Part shown: piece by piece, positions 20,207 through 30,380 of the stretch
Numbering within the stretch: the first letter of the stretch is position 1
Layout of the letters: each line of letters opens with the position of its first letter
Assembly: GCA_026018925.1 (NCBI GenBank)
Contig: JAKSZU010000004.1
Span: forward strand, 37,901,233-37,965,232
Reading direction: 5' to 3'
From: Tupaia tana
Lineage: Eukaryota > Chordata > Mammalia > Scandentia > Tupaiidae
DNA: 64,000 nucleotides
Program-made: the position numbers and the translations under genes
Notes under the pieces: model-generated
Databases searched by the model: none
What the model saw: only the letters and a program-made list of their open reading frames with translations
What the model was told of the DNA's origin: nothing

Positions 20207-20219
20207 TCATAGGATATTA

Positions 20220-20675
20220 TAGACAATAATTTTATTTATTTATCTTCTAGTAATATAGTAATTTTTTACAAGTCTAGAAAGAGATGTTGAATATGTTCTA
20301 ATAAGGACTAATTTCCTAGCTCTTATATATATGTCAATAATAAATTCATTCACTTATTCAAACTACAATGTAAGCAAAAATTTTTGTTTCTTTTGTTCAT
20401 TGCTTTATCTGTTAAGCCTAGAATGAGGCCAGACACATATCAAGTACTTGATCAATATTTGCTGAGGGATTATTTTAATAACTACAAAAATATTTCCTAC
20501 ATTCTCCCCTCACAATCTAGTTAAATAATAATAGCATAAGGTGATTTATATTTAAAAATTATTTTTCTAAAATCCAACAATATACCAAAAAACCTGAAAA
20601 AAAATAAAACAAACTAATTCAAATTCTGAATTGATGGAATCCAGATCACTGGGATTTATCATACTTTAAAGAGAA
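20220..20675. other. AT-rich intronic sequence with a small MIR/L2-like patch
   Basis: GGCCAGACACATATCAAGTA then TTGATCAATATTTGCTGAGG (20425-20470) looks like the 3' end of MIR or L2. Otherwise nothing recognised. Confidence 0.45.
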
Positions 20676-20681
20676 CAGAAA

Positions 20682-20930
20682 GGGAACCAGCCATGGCCTC
20701 ATGGTGAAGGCAACTATATCCCACATGGCCAACTGCACAGACCTGGAGGCTTGAGAAACACACTGGGCACATGTGCATGCATGTCCAAAATCCCAAAAGG
20801 AGGGTGAGATGAAGAAAGATTGTGGTGTGACCATTCCCCAGGGGTTGCTTTCTTGCTTCCCCTACTCCTCATTTCTCTGTTGCTCCAGAGCATATGCATC
20901 CTCTGGCAAATAAAAAAGAAAAAGAGAGAG
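20682..20930 (+). mobile_element. tRNA-derived SINE, type V
   Basis: GGGAACCAGCCATGGCCTCA head, GGAGGCTTGAGAAACACAC, GTCCAAAATCCCAAAAGG, GCATCCTCTGGCAAAT, A-rich tail. Confidence 0.8.
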
Positions 20931-21076
20931 AGAGGAGATAAAGGATGTGAAAGATTAGCATAAAAATGAGGGAAAATGAGGAAATCCAAAACACAAGCTC
21001 CTATAAGCACAGACAAGTCAGTAAAGGAAACAAACATCGATTTATCTTACAATTGATTATAAGTAAACTTATGAGT

Positions 21077-21240
21077 TGAAAAAAGAAGAAGGAGGAGAAG
21101 AAGAAGAAGGAGAAGAAGAAGAAGGAGAAGAAGAAGAAGAAGAAGAAGAAGAAGAGAAAAAGAAAAAGAAGAAGAAGAAGAAGAAGAAGAAGAAGAAGAA
21201 GAAGAAGAAGAAGAAGAAGAAGAAGGAGAAGAAGAGAAAG
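21077..21240. repeat. GAA/GGA polypurine array
   Basis: About 160 bp of almost pure purine, mostly GAA with GGA variants in its first half and two AAA shifts. Long mirror-symmetric polypurine tract. Confidence 0.95.
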
Positions 21241-21244
21241 TTAA

Positions 21245-21780
21245 GTTCTCTAGTTTTCAAAAAGATCTTTCCCTCCAGAAATAAGTCGGCTAATAATGAA
21301 TGTTGTGACTGAGGGGAGTAAGTACTCTATCAGGTTAAAAAAGCTCTTCTAGCATTCTTAGGGTACTTTCCACTATGGTAGATAGAGATCAGCGTTTGTG
21401 AGGTTTCACTTCCAATTCATGTGGTTCTGTTTTCCAGTAAAATCGCCTTTATAGAGAAGCCTTTTACCTCAGCCCACCTCCTGGTGTCACCAGTGACAGA
21501 AATGCGGTGTTTTCTCTGTGGCATACATGTAGAGGGTCTCTTGGAGTTGGGTTGAAGTTGTAAAGTAGATGAATAATGTCTCTGCTGCTTCAAGAGCTTT
21601 CTTTGTGCCCAGCTCCTTTGTGATGCTTCCAGCACACAGAACTGCATAGTGATTCACCTACCCTCCTCTACCGCCTACATTTTGCCCTGTACCAATGGGA
21701 GTTGGCTGAAAACAAATTAACCTCTGCTGAAAGCACCTTCCTATTGCTGTCCTACTATCCTCAGCAGGTCTGTGTTCATG
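21245..21780. other. Intronic sequence, nothing recognised
   Basis: No convincing repeat or gene signal; short frames only. Confidence 0.5.
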
Positions 21781-21786
21781 TGTTCT

Positions 21787-22075
21787 TTTCTTTTTTTTAA
21801 ATATTTTTTTTATTTTAAATTTGCTAGCTAGACAGTGCACGTGCTCACTGGAGAGAGACAGAGAGAGGGAGAGAGAGAGAAAGAGTGAGAAAGCACTCCC
21901 CATGGGGGGTGGTTATGCTGCAATTCTTTCTCCTCTGTCTCTCCCTCCTTCTGGGATTTGGGGCATGAATGCACATTTGCCCAGCATATTTTCCAAGCCA
22001 CTGTGTCTGGGGCTCCAACCACATAGTCAGCCATGTGGTATCTAAATACTTGAACCATCACACCACTGGATGGTC
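21787..22075 (-). mobile_element. tRNA-derived SINE, type V, antisense, with TSD
   Basis: T/A-rich tail, CTCACTGGAGAGAGACAG, AAGCACTCCCCATGGGGG, GGCATGAATGCACATTTGCC, ending CACTGGATGGTCC. CATGTGTT(C/T)T flanks both sides. Confidence 0.85.
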
Positions 22076-22104
22076 CATGTGTTTTATCTCAGGAACTCTT
22101 GTAG

Positions 22105-22160
22105 TGTCTAGGGCAGTGCCTTCCACTGAATAAACGATTATTGAATGAAAATGAGTGAAT
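22105..22160 (+). mobile_element. L2 3' end fragment
   Basis: AGGGCAGTGCCTTCCACTG then GAATAAACGATTATTGAATG is the conserved L2 3' end. Confidence 0.6.
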
Positions 22161-22194
22161 AATGGCCCTGCGTTCTGTTCCCTTCAGGTCAACT

Positions 22195-22330
22195 TAGCAA
22201 ATATTTATTTAGCATTGTTTATCTTCCTGGCACCATGTTAAACACTGGAATTAAAAAGAAAAATGTACCATCTCTGTGCATGACAACCTCATGAAGTTTT
22301 CAGAATAACACCAATGGTGGAAATTTCAGG
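22195..22330 (-). mobile_element. L2 fragment, antisense
   Basis: GCAAATATTTATTTAGCATT, then CTGGCACCATGTTAAACACTGG follow reversed L2 order. Confidence 0.5.
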
Positions 22331-22424
22331 CACTGTGACAGACCAATAGAGAAAATATTTTTGCATTGGATATCATTGTAGATCCCCTAAAACTGCATAC
22401 TCTGCCAATTCCATGGCCTTCTTG

Positions 22425-22694
22425 TTTTGTTTTGTTTTGTTTTTAAGGCTTTTGCCATAGGATGTGTGTGCTCACCAGACAGTGACAGAGAGAGAGACAG
22501 TGAGAGGGAAGGTGAGAAATCTCCCCTAGCAGGATGGCTACACTACAACCCCTTCTCCTCCATTTTCCTCTTGGGATTTTGGACACACATACATGTGCAC
22601 CCGGTGTGAGTTTCAAGCCAGGGTCTGGGACTTGAACCACAATCAGCCATGTGGGAGTCCAGTGTCCCAACCACTATGCCACATGCTAGCCCCT
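22425..22694 (-). mobile_element. tRNA-derived SINE, type L (older), antisense
   Basis: TTTTGTTTT tail, TTTTGCCATAGGATGTG, CTTCTCCTCCATTTTCCTC, GACTTGAACCACAATCAGCC, ending ATGCTAGCCCC. Confidence 0.88.
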
Positions 22695-22920
22695 GGACTG
22701 CTCATTTTGGACACATTTTTTTTCTATATTTATTTCTAATAATAGGAAGGGATTCTTAGTTATGATTTCAAATACTTTTAAGGCTGAGACATTAGGTTTC
22801 AGTAATTCCTTTAGGACTCAATGAGCAGTTCAGATTTTAAATTTCATTTCCTCATTGATTGTGAGCCCAGAGAACCAACTATAGCTGGAGACAAGCACAA
22901 CCTCATTGACTAATAATGCT

Positions 22921-23169
22921 TTGATTTTGTTGCCAGTGGGTGCGTGGGCTTTATAGAGATAGTGAGACAGAGAGAGGGAGAGGAAAAAGGCATTTCTCAA
23001 TGGGACGTGGTCACACAGCAATGCCTTTTCTCTATTTCTCCATTTCATTGAAATTTGGAGTATGAACCTACATGGGTCAGAGTGTTTTCCAAGCCACCTA
23101 GGTCTAGGAGTCAAACCACATGGTTGGGCATGTGGGATCCCTTAACCACCAAGGCCATAAGGATAGCCC
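22921..23169 (-). mobile_element. tRNA-derived SINE, type V, antisense
   Basis: GTTGCCAGTGGGTGCGTGG, CAATGGGACGTGGTCACAC, TTTCTCCATTTCATTG, CTTAACCACCAAGGCC. Confidence 0.75.
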
Positions 23170-23389
23170 GATATTACCTTATATTCATGAGTATTAACCT
23201 CAACTGGGCTCAGTCTTCATTTCACTAGGTAAGTCATGCCCCCACCAAGCCAGATATTATGTCATTACTTTTTCTTTCATGTTCGTTCTCCAAAATCTTC
23301 CTCTCCTCATTATACCAATGACCTGGTTCATATCTTACCAAGAAAACAGAAGCAATGAGAAAAACCACAACCACCCTTATCTGCTGCCA

Positions 23390-24090
23390 CATCGACTCCT
23401 GTCCCTGATCTCCCTTCTATTATTATGCATGAGCCCCTGCTGCCCTCCAGCCAGCTCTCCCGGTACCAGGTCTCATCCCTAATCCCTTTCTATTTCCCTC
23501 CTACCAAAACCTCACTGGCCACCTCACTGTCCTGTAAACAGGCCAAGCAAACCCTGCCTCAGTGCCTTTGCCGACCGCCTTGAATGTCCTTCCTCCAGAG
23601 AGCTATAGGACAATTTCTGTCACTTTTTAAAAAATTATTTATTTTATTATTAATTAATTAATTTATTTATTTATTTTTATTTGACCAGAGAGAGACAGAG
23701 GGTGAGAGCGAGAGAGAGAGGAAGTGAGAAAGCAAGCCACCAGATTCAGGACTTGAACCCTGGTCGGCCATGTGGGAGTGTCCAGCACCTTAACCACCAT
23801 GCCACCTGCTGGTCCCCTCGTAATGTCACTTTCTCAGAAATGCTTCTTCCATATCCTCATGAGGAAAAAGAAACTCCCATTCCTACTCCAGGAAATTTCT
23901 AACCCCTTTACTCTGTTTTGGTTTTCTTCTGAACATTTATCATCATAAGACATATTATATAATTCTTTGTCTTCACCAGAATGTGTGCGCCATGAAAGCT
24001 GGAATCTTATCTGAATCTCTTGCTCACTGTAACCGAAGTCTGAGGACGTGCTTGGAACACAGCTGGTGTTAAATAAACAGAGAGTGGAAT
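23390..24090 (+). mobile_element. L2 3' region, split by a SINE
   Basis: L2 landmarks in order: CTCAGTGCCTTTGCC ... GAATGTCCTTCC (23550-23597), then after the SINE at 23630-23817, ACCCCTTTACTC, CACCAGAATGTGTGCG, CATGAAAGCTGGAATCTTAT and GCTTGGAACACAGCTGG with TTAAATAAAC. Confidence 0.7.
23630..23817 (-). mobile_element. tRNA-derived SINE, type S, antisense, inside L2
   Basis: TTAAT/TTAT tail, TTTTATTTGACCAGAGAGAG, AAGCAAGCCACCAG, CACCTGCTGGTCCCC. TGTCACTTT on both sides (23609 and 23825) is a TSD. Confidence 0.9.
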
Positions 24091-24094
24091 GAGC

Positions 24095-24705
24095 GCTCAC
24101 ATAAATGAGCCATCATCACCATAAATCATTAATGTTGGCTGAAAATGTATCAATTACAACTAGGGCTAGGCGTGTGGCAGCATTAGAAAAATAGAAGTCA
24201 TGCTGATTCCCTTCAATAAATAATCTATCAAATCTTTTCCTATAAAAAAGAAACAGAAATAAGAAATTCAAAAGCTTTGTAATATAAGATCTGTAGGAGA
24301 TACAGGAAAATCCAACTCTCTATTCATTTCAATATAACCTGCCTGACACCAGATGTGTTGGTGGTGGGTGGGGCAGTTTCCCACACCTACCAATTCTCTA
24401 GCCTCACCTTCCCAGTGCCAGGAGCTGGGTAGGAAGAAGGCATTTTCATGGAGGGTTTAGTTGTAACTCCCGATAAATTGTGATTGATGTGGCATGTGTC
24501 CTTCTGCTATCTTCTCAGGGCTGCCCGCTCATTACTTAGCCAACTGCCTACCACAATAATACCAGGATACAAAGACACTTCACTTTAGGGATTCTAAAGG
24601 TTTGAGGAGCTGTGTGCTAGGAGCCAGGTAGAGACCAAATATGTATTTCTTATTATATCAGAATTTCACAAGTTCCACGTAAAAATAGTCCTTAGGTGTA
24701 GTTAC
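24095..24705. other. Intronic sequence, nothing recognised
   Basis: Unique sequence up to the left TSD of composite copy 2. Confidence 0.5.
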
Positions 24706-24731
24706 TCATGATTCCTGGATTCTTTTTATTT

Positions 24732-25255
24732 ACATTTAATCATTGCACCTCTTTACAGTGTGCAACATGGTTTTTCCCAGCATGAATACAGTGCACATTA
24801 GTCAAGACAATGATATTACCATATACATTATCATCAACAGACAACTTTTCATTTTTGTGTCTATTAAGTGTGTTGTTTGTTCCCTGAATCCCTCCCTTCC
24901 ACACTCAATTACTCATTCCCATTACCTCTCCCATACTGTCTCTAGTATCTGCAGTTGCCATCCCTGCTATTATACCTTCCAGTTCTTTTTTTTTTTTTAC
25001 ATTTAATCATTGCACCTCTTTACAGTGTACAACATGGTTTTTCCCAGCATGAATACAGTGCACATTAGTCAAGACAATGATTATACCATATACACTATCA
25101 TCAACAGACAACTTTTCATTTTTGTGTCTATTAAGTGTGTTGTTTGTTCCCTGAATCCCTCCCTTCCGCCCTCAATTACTCATTCCCATTACCTCTCCCA
25201 TACTGTCTCTAGTATCTGCAGTTGCCATCCCTGCTATTATACCTTCCAGTTCTTT
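24732..25255 (-). repeat. Tandem pair of L1 3'-UTR-like tails, period 267 bp
   Basis: Block starting ACATTTAATCATTGC at 24732 repeats at 24999 with about half a dozen differences; a T-run separates them. The landmark ATCATCAACAGACAAC is the reverse of the L1 tail motif elsewhere in the window. Confidence 0.9.
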
Positions 25256-25295
25256 CAGTTTCTTTTTTTTTTTTCAATTATCAGCTCATATAGTT

Positions 25296-25719
25296 TTTAA
25301 CAATAGGGAGCATAGATTCTATTCAGGGTTGGATTAAGGGTGGGTCTCGTGCAGTTCCACAATTGTAGGTGAGTCTCCATGGAATACAGTTTCAGGAAAG
25401 CGGTTCTGGAAAGCAGAGGTGATTATCAGTTGATGCGGCACAGCATCCATCTTGTGATTACTGGGAATGGTGTTGTGGGGATCTGCAGCATGAGTCATCC
25501 TCAGGTATCTAGCTTCCTTAAGAATGGTAGAGTAGTTCTTGTTTTTCCCTGAGGTAATGCAGGGCTGGTAACCATCATCTTCTCACTGTCCATAGGCAGG
25601 GAAAATCCTCCTATATAATATATTTCTCAATTGATTTAAGACAGCTAAAGTTTCTTTCTGTTGCTTGTAGTTGCAAGTTCTTAATCCTAGTTTTCGGCTT
25701 CAGTTTGCCGCCTGTGGCC
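25296..25719 (-). other. Unique core of composite copy 2
   Basis: Homologous to 15259-15664 over its full length at roughly 90% by eye. No shared intact reading frame. Confidence 0.75.
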
Positions 25720-26115
25720 AACGGCCACGTGCAGGCCCGGGGGCCACGCGCAGGCCCGGCGGCCACGTGCAGGCGCAGGCCCGGTGGCCACATGCAGGCC
25801 CGGCGGCCACGCTCCGGTGCAGGCCCAGTGGCCATGCTCCGGCCCGGCGGCCACGCGCAGGCACAGGCCCAGCGGCCGCGCGCAGGCCCAGGGACCGCAC
25901 ACAGGCCCGGCGGCCGCACGCAGGCCCTGAGGCTGCACGCAGGCCCGGCGGCCACGCACAGGCCCGGCAACCACGCGTAGGCGCAGGTCCGGCGGCCACG
26001 CGCAGGCCCGGCGGCCATGCACTGGCTCGGCGACCACGCACAGGCCCGGCGGCCACGCTCAGGCCCGGCGGCCACGCACAGGTCCGGCGGCCACGCACAG
26101 GCCCGGCGGCCACAC
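25720..26115. repeat. VNTR-A: 19-bp GC-rich minisatellite, copy 2
   Basis: About 20 units of GGCCACGCGCAGGCCCGGC type (for example starts at 25742 and 25761), less diverged than in copy 1. Confidence 0.93.
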
Positions 26116-26359
26116 GCCAGCCCCAAGTGCACGAATGTGTGTGGGATCCAGCGCCACCTTCTGCTTGCCTGCCCGGCCCGAGAAAGGAAGGACGGCGAGC
26201 TCGGCTGGCCCGAGTCGGCGCCGAGCGTGGGACACACCCAGTGCCGGAGAGGCAGCGGGGGCCGCGTAGGCCCAACCGTGCGGCATGCGAGGCAGAGCCC
26301 CGGCCCGCCGCGCAGGCCCGGCCCGCCGTGCAGATGATTCCTGGATTCTTCAACTAAAA

Positions 26360-26760
26360 TAGCACTTTGCAGTCCAGATGCTAATATGGGTAGTCTTTAA
26401 AAGTAGAATTAAGTGACCTAGTAAGGATGGTTAATGTCAGTTTGAGAACACATTTCATTTTGATTCATAGGCTCAATATATGTGGTAAAAAAAATTAGCC
26501 ACAAACCAATTAAGAACATGTATGTGGTTTTCTCTAACTGGAAAATATTCAAAGATGCCCTACTTCCCACTTACATGTAGTTGCCACTTTCTTGTTTCAA
26601 ATTTAAATGTGTATTTATCATGAGGTTAGCATACCTTATGACAAGTTCTCTAATGATGTTTTCATGTTCTATCTTATTTCAGAAAGAATATAAGGCAACT
26701 ATGTAAACATCTAAATTTAATGGCATAATTTAACCATAGGCAAGCAATATAAAAGAAATG
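26360..26760. other. Intronic sequence, nothing recognised
   Basis: AT-rich, no recognised feature. Confidence 0.5.
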
Positions 26761-26763
26761 TTA

Positions 26764-27025
26764 CAAGGGCCAGTCAGTGGCCCGGTGGTTATGGTGGCTG
26801 GATCCCACATGACCAACTGCATAGTTCGAGTTCAGACCTGTGGCTTGAAAAATAGGCTGGGCACGTGTACTTGTGTGCCCCAAATCCTAAGAGGAACATG
26901 GAGGAGAAGAGATTGTGGTATGGCCATCCCCCTGGAATGGGGGAGTGCTTTATCAACTCCTCTCCCTCTCTGTTTCTCTCTAGAAGAACGCGCCCTCACG
27001 CCAAAAAAGAAAAAAGAGAGAAAAT
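26764..27025 (+). mobile_element. tRNA-derived SINE, type V/L intermediate
   Basis: AAGGGCCAGTCAGTGGCCCG head, TAGTTCGAGTTCAGACC B box, GCCCCAAATCCTAAGAGG, GGAGGAGAAGAGATTGTGG, A-rich tail. Confidence 0.82.
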
Positions 27026-27159
27026 TTACTGACTGAAATATAACAATGTGAAAAGTTTCATTTGCTTCTTTTAGAATTCCTAAAAGTCACATAAGTTACA
27101 TGCCTTTTAATTCATAACAATGGTTTACTTAATAGGTTCTGTATTATGTGAAGCCATCT

Positions 27160-27350
27160 GCTCCTTGCTATCTTTCTCCTTCACTCATAGTAACAGCAAG
27201 GTTATCATTCCTTTTTCACAGATGATAAGTAAGAGATGCTAAATAACTTGCTCCAGGTCCCGTAACTTGTCAAGAGGCAGAGCTGGGATTTGAACCAAGG
27301 TGTGCCTCTAAAACCCAAGCCCAGTGCTTTTAGTCACCATGATGTGCCCT
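27160..27350 (-). mobile_element. MIR SINE
   Basis: TCACAGATGATAAGTAAGAG, AGAGGCAGAGCTGGGATTTG then AACC: the reversed MIR core. Confidence 0.75.
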
Positions 27351-27555
27351 TCTTATCCTCTCATGGTGTTCACAGTGATCTCACTGTGGGTGAGGAAAGA
27401 GGCAGCCCTGGAAAATACACTGGAACTGAAAATTCTGAGTTGAATAAGAGTAGTTGCTGCACCTGCATACTGTGTAGTCCCCTCCCACCCCCGCCCAGCC
27501 ACACCCTTATGACGTCAACCTTTGATCTGCTGAGGTTGTACTGATCTGGCCATTT

Positions 27556-27556
<1 letters not shown>

Positions 27557-27594
<38 letters not shown>
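27557..27594. repeat. (CA)n microsatellite
   Basis: Pure CA run left of the SINE at 27606. Confidence 0.93.
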
Positions 27595-27597
<3 letters not shown>

Positions 27598-27605
27598 TTG
27601 TAAGT

Positions 27606-27855
27606 GGGGCCAGCTCATGGCATAGTGGTTAAGAAAGCTGGATTCCACATAGCCAACAATGCAGTTCCAATCCTGGAACCAGCAGCTTGGAAATCTTACT
27701 AGGTCATGTGTGCTCAAAATTCTGAGAGGATGGATAAATGGAGAAGGGATTGTGACATGACCATACCTAGTGGTGGAGGGTGCTTTCTCTCTGTCCCTCT
27801 CTCTGTCTTTCTGTCTCTTTCTGGCAAGCTCACGTACTCTCTGGCAAATTTTATA
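27606..27855 (+). mobile_element. tRNA-derived SINE, type V, between two CA arrays
   Basis: GGGGCCAGCTCATGGCATAG head, CAGTTCCAATCCTGG B box, GGATGGATAAATGGAGAAGG, CTCTCTGGCAAATTTTATA, then directly a CA run. Confidence 0.82.
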
Positions 27856-27896
27856 CACACACACACACACACACACACATACACACACACACACAG
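27856..27896. repeat. (CA)n microsatellite at a SINE tail
   Basis: CA run with one CATA interruption in place of the usual A-tail. Confidence 0.93.
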
Positions 27897-28091
27897 TCTG
27901 GTAGCATAAGGTTAGCTTCTCTTTTCTGTGTCTCAGCAAGCATGCTTCTTTGATTCCAAAAGACGTAAGTAACTGACAAGTTATAATTCTGGCTGGGATG
28001 TTTGGGGCTGGAGAAATTGAGGAGTTGCTGAGTAGACACATAGTAGTAATGGCACCTGCAGTGGAGCCCTGGGAATGAAATGACAGTGTTT

Positions 28092-28343
28092 TTTTTTTGT
28101 TTTAATATGCTATAGGACGAGTGCACTCGCCAGAGATTGGGTGTTGGGAGGTGGGGAGTGGGAATACTGCCCCTTAGGGAGATGGCCACACTGCAATCTC
28201 TTCTCCTCTATTCTCATGGCAGGATTCTGGGCACATATGCACATGTGCCTGGCATGTTTTTTAAGCCTCCAGGTCTGGGACTCAAAAAGCTAAGTTGGTC
28301 ATATGAGATCCAGCTGCCTTAGCCACCATGCCAGTGCTGGCCC
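28092..28343 (-). mobile_element. tRNA-derived SINE, type L/V, antisense
   Basis: T-run, ATATGCTATAGGACGAGTG, CACACTGCAATCTCTTCTCC, GGGCACATATGCACATGTGC, CACCATGCCAGTGCTGGCCC. Confidence 0.85.
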
Positions 28344-28436
28344 AACAGTGATGTTTAAGTTCCATTTTCCCAACAAATCCTATCAAGACAGTCCCCGGGA
28401 CACAGAACAGTTGATGATAGATCAAGAAATGAGGTT

Positions 28437-28583
28437 GGAGCTTGTCTAAGCAGCACAAATGCTGTAATTGGAATAGTATGAAGAAGATAGACATGACCTC
28501 CCACCATCCTTCCAAACTCCTATCCGCTCTCCCCCACCCCCTATCAAGGATGACATGCAAATCTGTGAAGCATTTCCATTCAT
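28437..28583 (+). pseudogene. U6 snRNA pseudogene with an internal insertion
   Basis: Left half follows U6 (GCAGCACAAATGCTGTAATT, GGAATAGTATGAAGAAGATA) and right half continues it (CAAGGATGACATGCAAATC, TGTGAAGCATTTCC). Between them, about 28499-28541, lie some 40 bp of foreign C-rich sequence. Many substitutions and no U6 promoter seen, so it is an old inactive retrocopy. Confidence 0.85.
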
Positions 28584-28589
28584 TAAAGA

Positions 28590-29395
28590 TAAGAATGTAG
28601 GGGACTTGGCTTTCCACATTGCTCAAATTTCAAGGTTATTGTCCTTCTAAATTAGTATATCTGTATCAATTTAAGTTTCACAATGCAATACAATTAATTT
28701 AGGAGTCTATAAATAACATACCAAATAGCTAATGTAATGGCCTAGACCTCTACCATAGCTTTCAGAAGAGGGAGAAAAGATCAATTAAAATAATAATCTT
28801 TCCGAACATGCCTAATCTTTGCTAATTGGTTGGCTCTTAAGGGTGAAGGAAAGAAAGTTGTTAAAAATGGCATGCTAAGAAAGGACAGCACGCCTTGTGA
28901 GAAGTGCTGATCTGCACAAGTGTGCCTCAATGTGGGTGCAGTAGGGCAGGCAGAGAAACTGGGGAGTGGGGGAAAGAAGTCACTATGCAGGTATGAGGAA
29001 GAGATGTAGGTCCCATGACCCAGAAGACAGGGTCTAGGTTGCCAAGGGAAGTGAAAATCTTAAGCATATAAGGACGAATGCTCACACGTGCACTCAGAGG
29101 ACTTCAGTTTGCATTTTAGAAGAGTAGCTTCATGGAAAAAAGTAAAGGCAAAAATCACAACAAAAGGATTAAAGACCAAGTGTAAACTTAGTGGAGCCCA
29201 ACTCAAACACTCCCATGTTACAATACAAATGGATCCGATTATAGATACTCATGTCTTTTAGACTTTGCGTGGGCCCAATATTTATTTCTGCAGATCTTCT
29301 CATGAGTTTTAAACCAACTGAGAGAAATCAGAGTCAGTAGGTGAAGTTACAAATATTGAAATATGTATAATATTTTAATTTTAAATATTTAATTT
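28590..29395. other. Intronic sequence, nothing recognised
   Basis: No repeat or gene signal recognised. Confidence 0.5.
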
Positions 29396-29399
29396 AAAG

Positions 29400-29690
29400 G
29401 TCAGCCCTAGAGCCTAGTGGTTAAGAGAGCCAGATCCCACATGACTAGTTGTGGTTTGAATTTCAGTCCTGGAGACTTGAAAAAACGTGCTAGGCCCATG
29501 TGCCTACATGTCCCAAATCCAGACAAGATAAAGAAATGGAAGAGAAGGAGTTGCAGTATGATCATACCCCATTGTGGGTGCTTTCTCCTGTTCCCTTTCT
29601 CTCTCCCTCTCTCTCTCTGCTTCTCTATCTCTCTGTGGCAAGTGCATGCACTCTCTGACAATTAAAAAATAAATAAAAAATTTAGGTTAA
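29400..29690 (+). mobile_element. tRNA-derived SINE, type V
   Basis: GTCAGCCCTAGAGCCTAGTG head, GGTTTGAATTTCAGTCC, ATGTCCCAAATCCAGAC, GGAAGAGAAGGAGTTGC, CTCTCTGACAATTAAAAAAT. Confidence 0.82.
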
Positions 29691-29904
29691 TAAATAATTA
29701 ATCCACATTAAAATAATTTGAAATATTTAAAAATATGTATTACTGATGAAGCTGATAGAGTCTTGGTATGTGGCAACAGGGAGCTGTCTAATATTGATTT
29801 TCCCAGAAAAGATAGATTTACTACATCTCCATTACAGCCAGCACTGGGCAGCTGCAGGCCCCTCCAGAGGGATTTACGCTTTTTAATTTTTTTTCCTTAA
29901 AAAA

Positions 29905-29918
29905 CTACTTTTTAAACT

Positions 29919-29958
<40 letters not shown>

Positions 29959-30096
29959 TTATTTATTTTAACTTGGCAAGAGAGGAACAGAGAGAGAGAG
30001 AAAGTGAGAAAGCAAGCCACCAGGTCCAGGACTCGAACCACGGTCTGCCATGTAGGAGTCCACCACCATTAACCTCCATGCCACCTGCTGACCCCT
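29905..30096 (-). mobile_element. tRNA-derived SINE, type S, antisense, with (TCTA)n tail
   Basis: The tail has become a TCTA tetranucleotide array (about 29918-29958). Body AAGCAAGCCACCAGGTCCAG, head CACGGTCTGCCATG, end CCTGCTGACCCC. Confidence 0.9.
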
Positions 30097-30194
30097 ATTC
30101 CTCTTAATTTTGAAGCATATTGGAGGAGCAACCCAGAACAGGTCTGAAAATAAAACAAAATTTGGTTCATTTTTCAGTAAAAGTTTGCGTATCT

Positions 30195-30344
30195 TACTAT
30201 CTTAGTCTATTATTGCATTTTTTATAGAGATTTTTGCTATAGGGTGTGTGTGCTCACCAGAGAGACAGAAAACAAGAAATCATTCCCCAGGGAGGATGGT
30301 CATGCCACAATCCTTTCTCCTCCATTCTTCTCTTGGGATTTTGG

Positions 30345-30380
<36 letters not shown>

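Larger units (their letters stand above)
24725..26333 (-). mobile_element. VNTR composite retroposon, copy 2
   Basis: Minus-strand order: a GC-rich head of about 215 bp (26333-26116), VNTR-A (26115-25720), the shared core (25719-25296), then two nearly identical L1 3'-UTR-like tails (25255-24999 and 24984-24732), each ending in an A-tract. A perfect 17-bp TSD (24708-24724 and 26334-26350, beginning ATGATTCCTGG) shows retroposition as one unit. It lacks the 34-bp VNTR-B of copy 1 and its L1-type tails differ from copy 1's, although VNTR-A and core are homologous. Same orientation as copy 1 and antisense to IL23R. Confidence 0.85.

Noticed and set aside
21076-21312. Glu/Lys-rich frame in the GAA array
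   Set aside because: It is a translation of the microsatellite and has no gene context.
14409-26333. Composite copies as ordinary 5'-truncated L1 elements
   Set aside because: No ORF1 or ORF2 sequence lies between the VNTR/core and the L1 3'-UTR-like tails in either copy, and truncation could not leave a 5' VNTR. A spliced or internally deleted L1 remains possible and is named as a refuting result.
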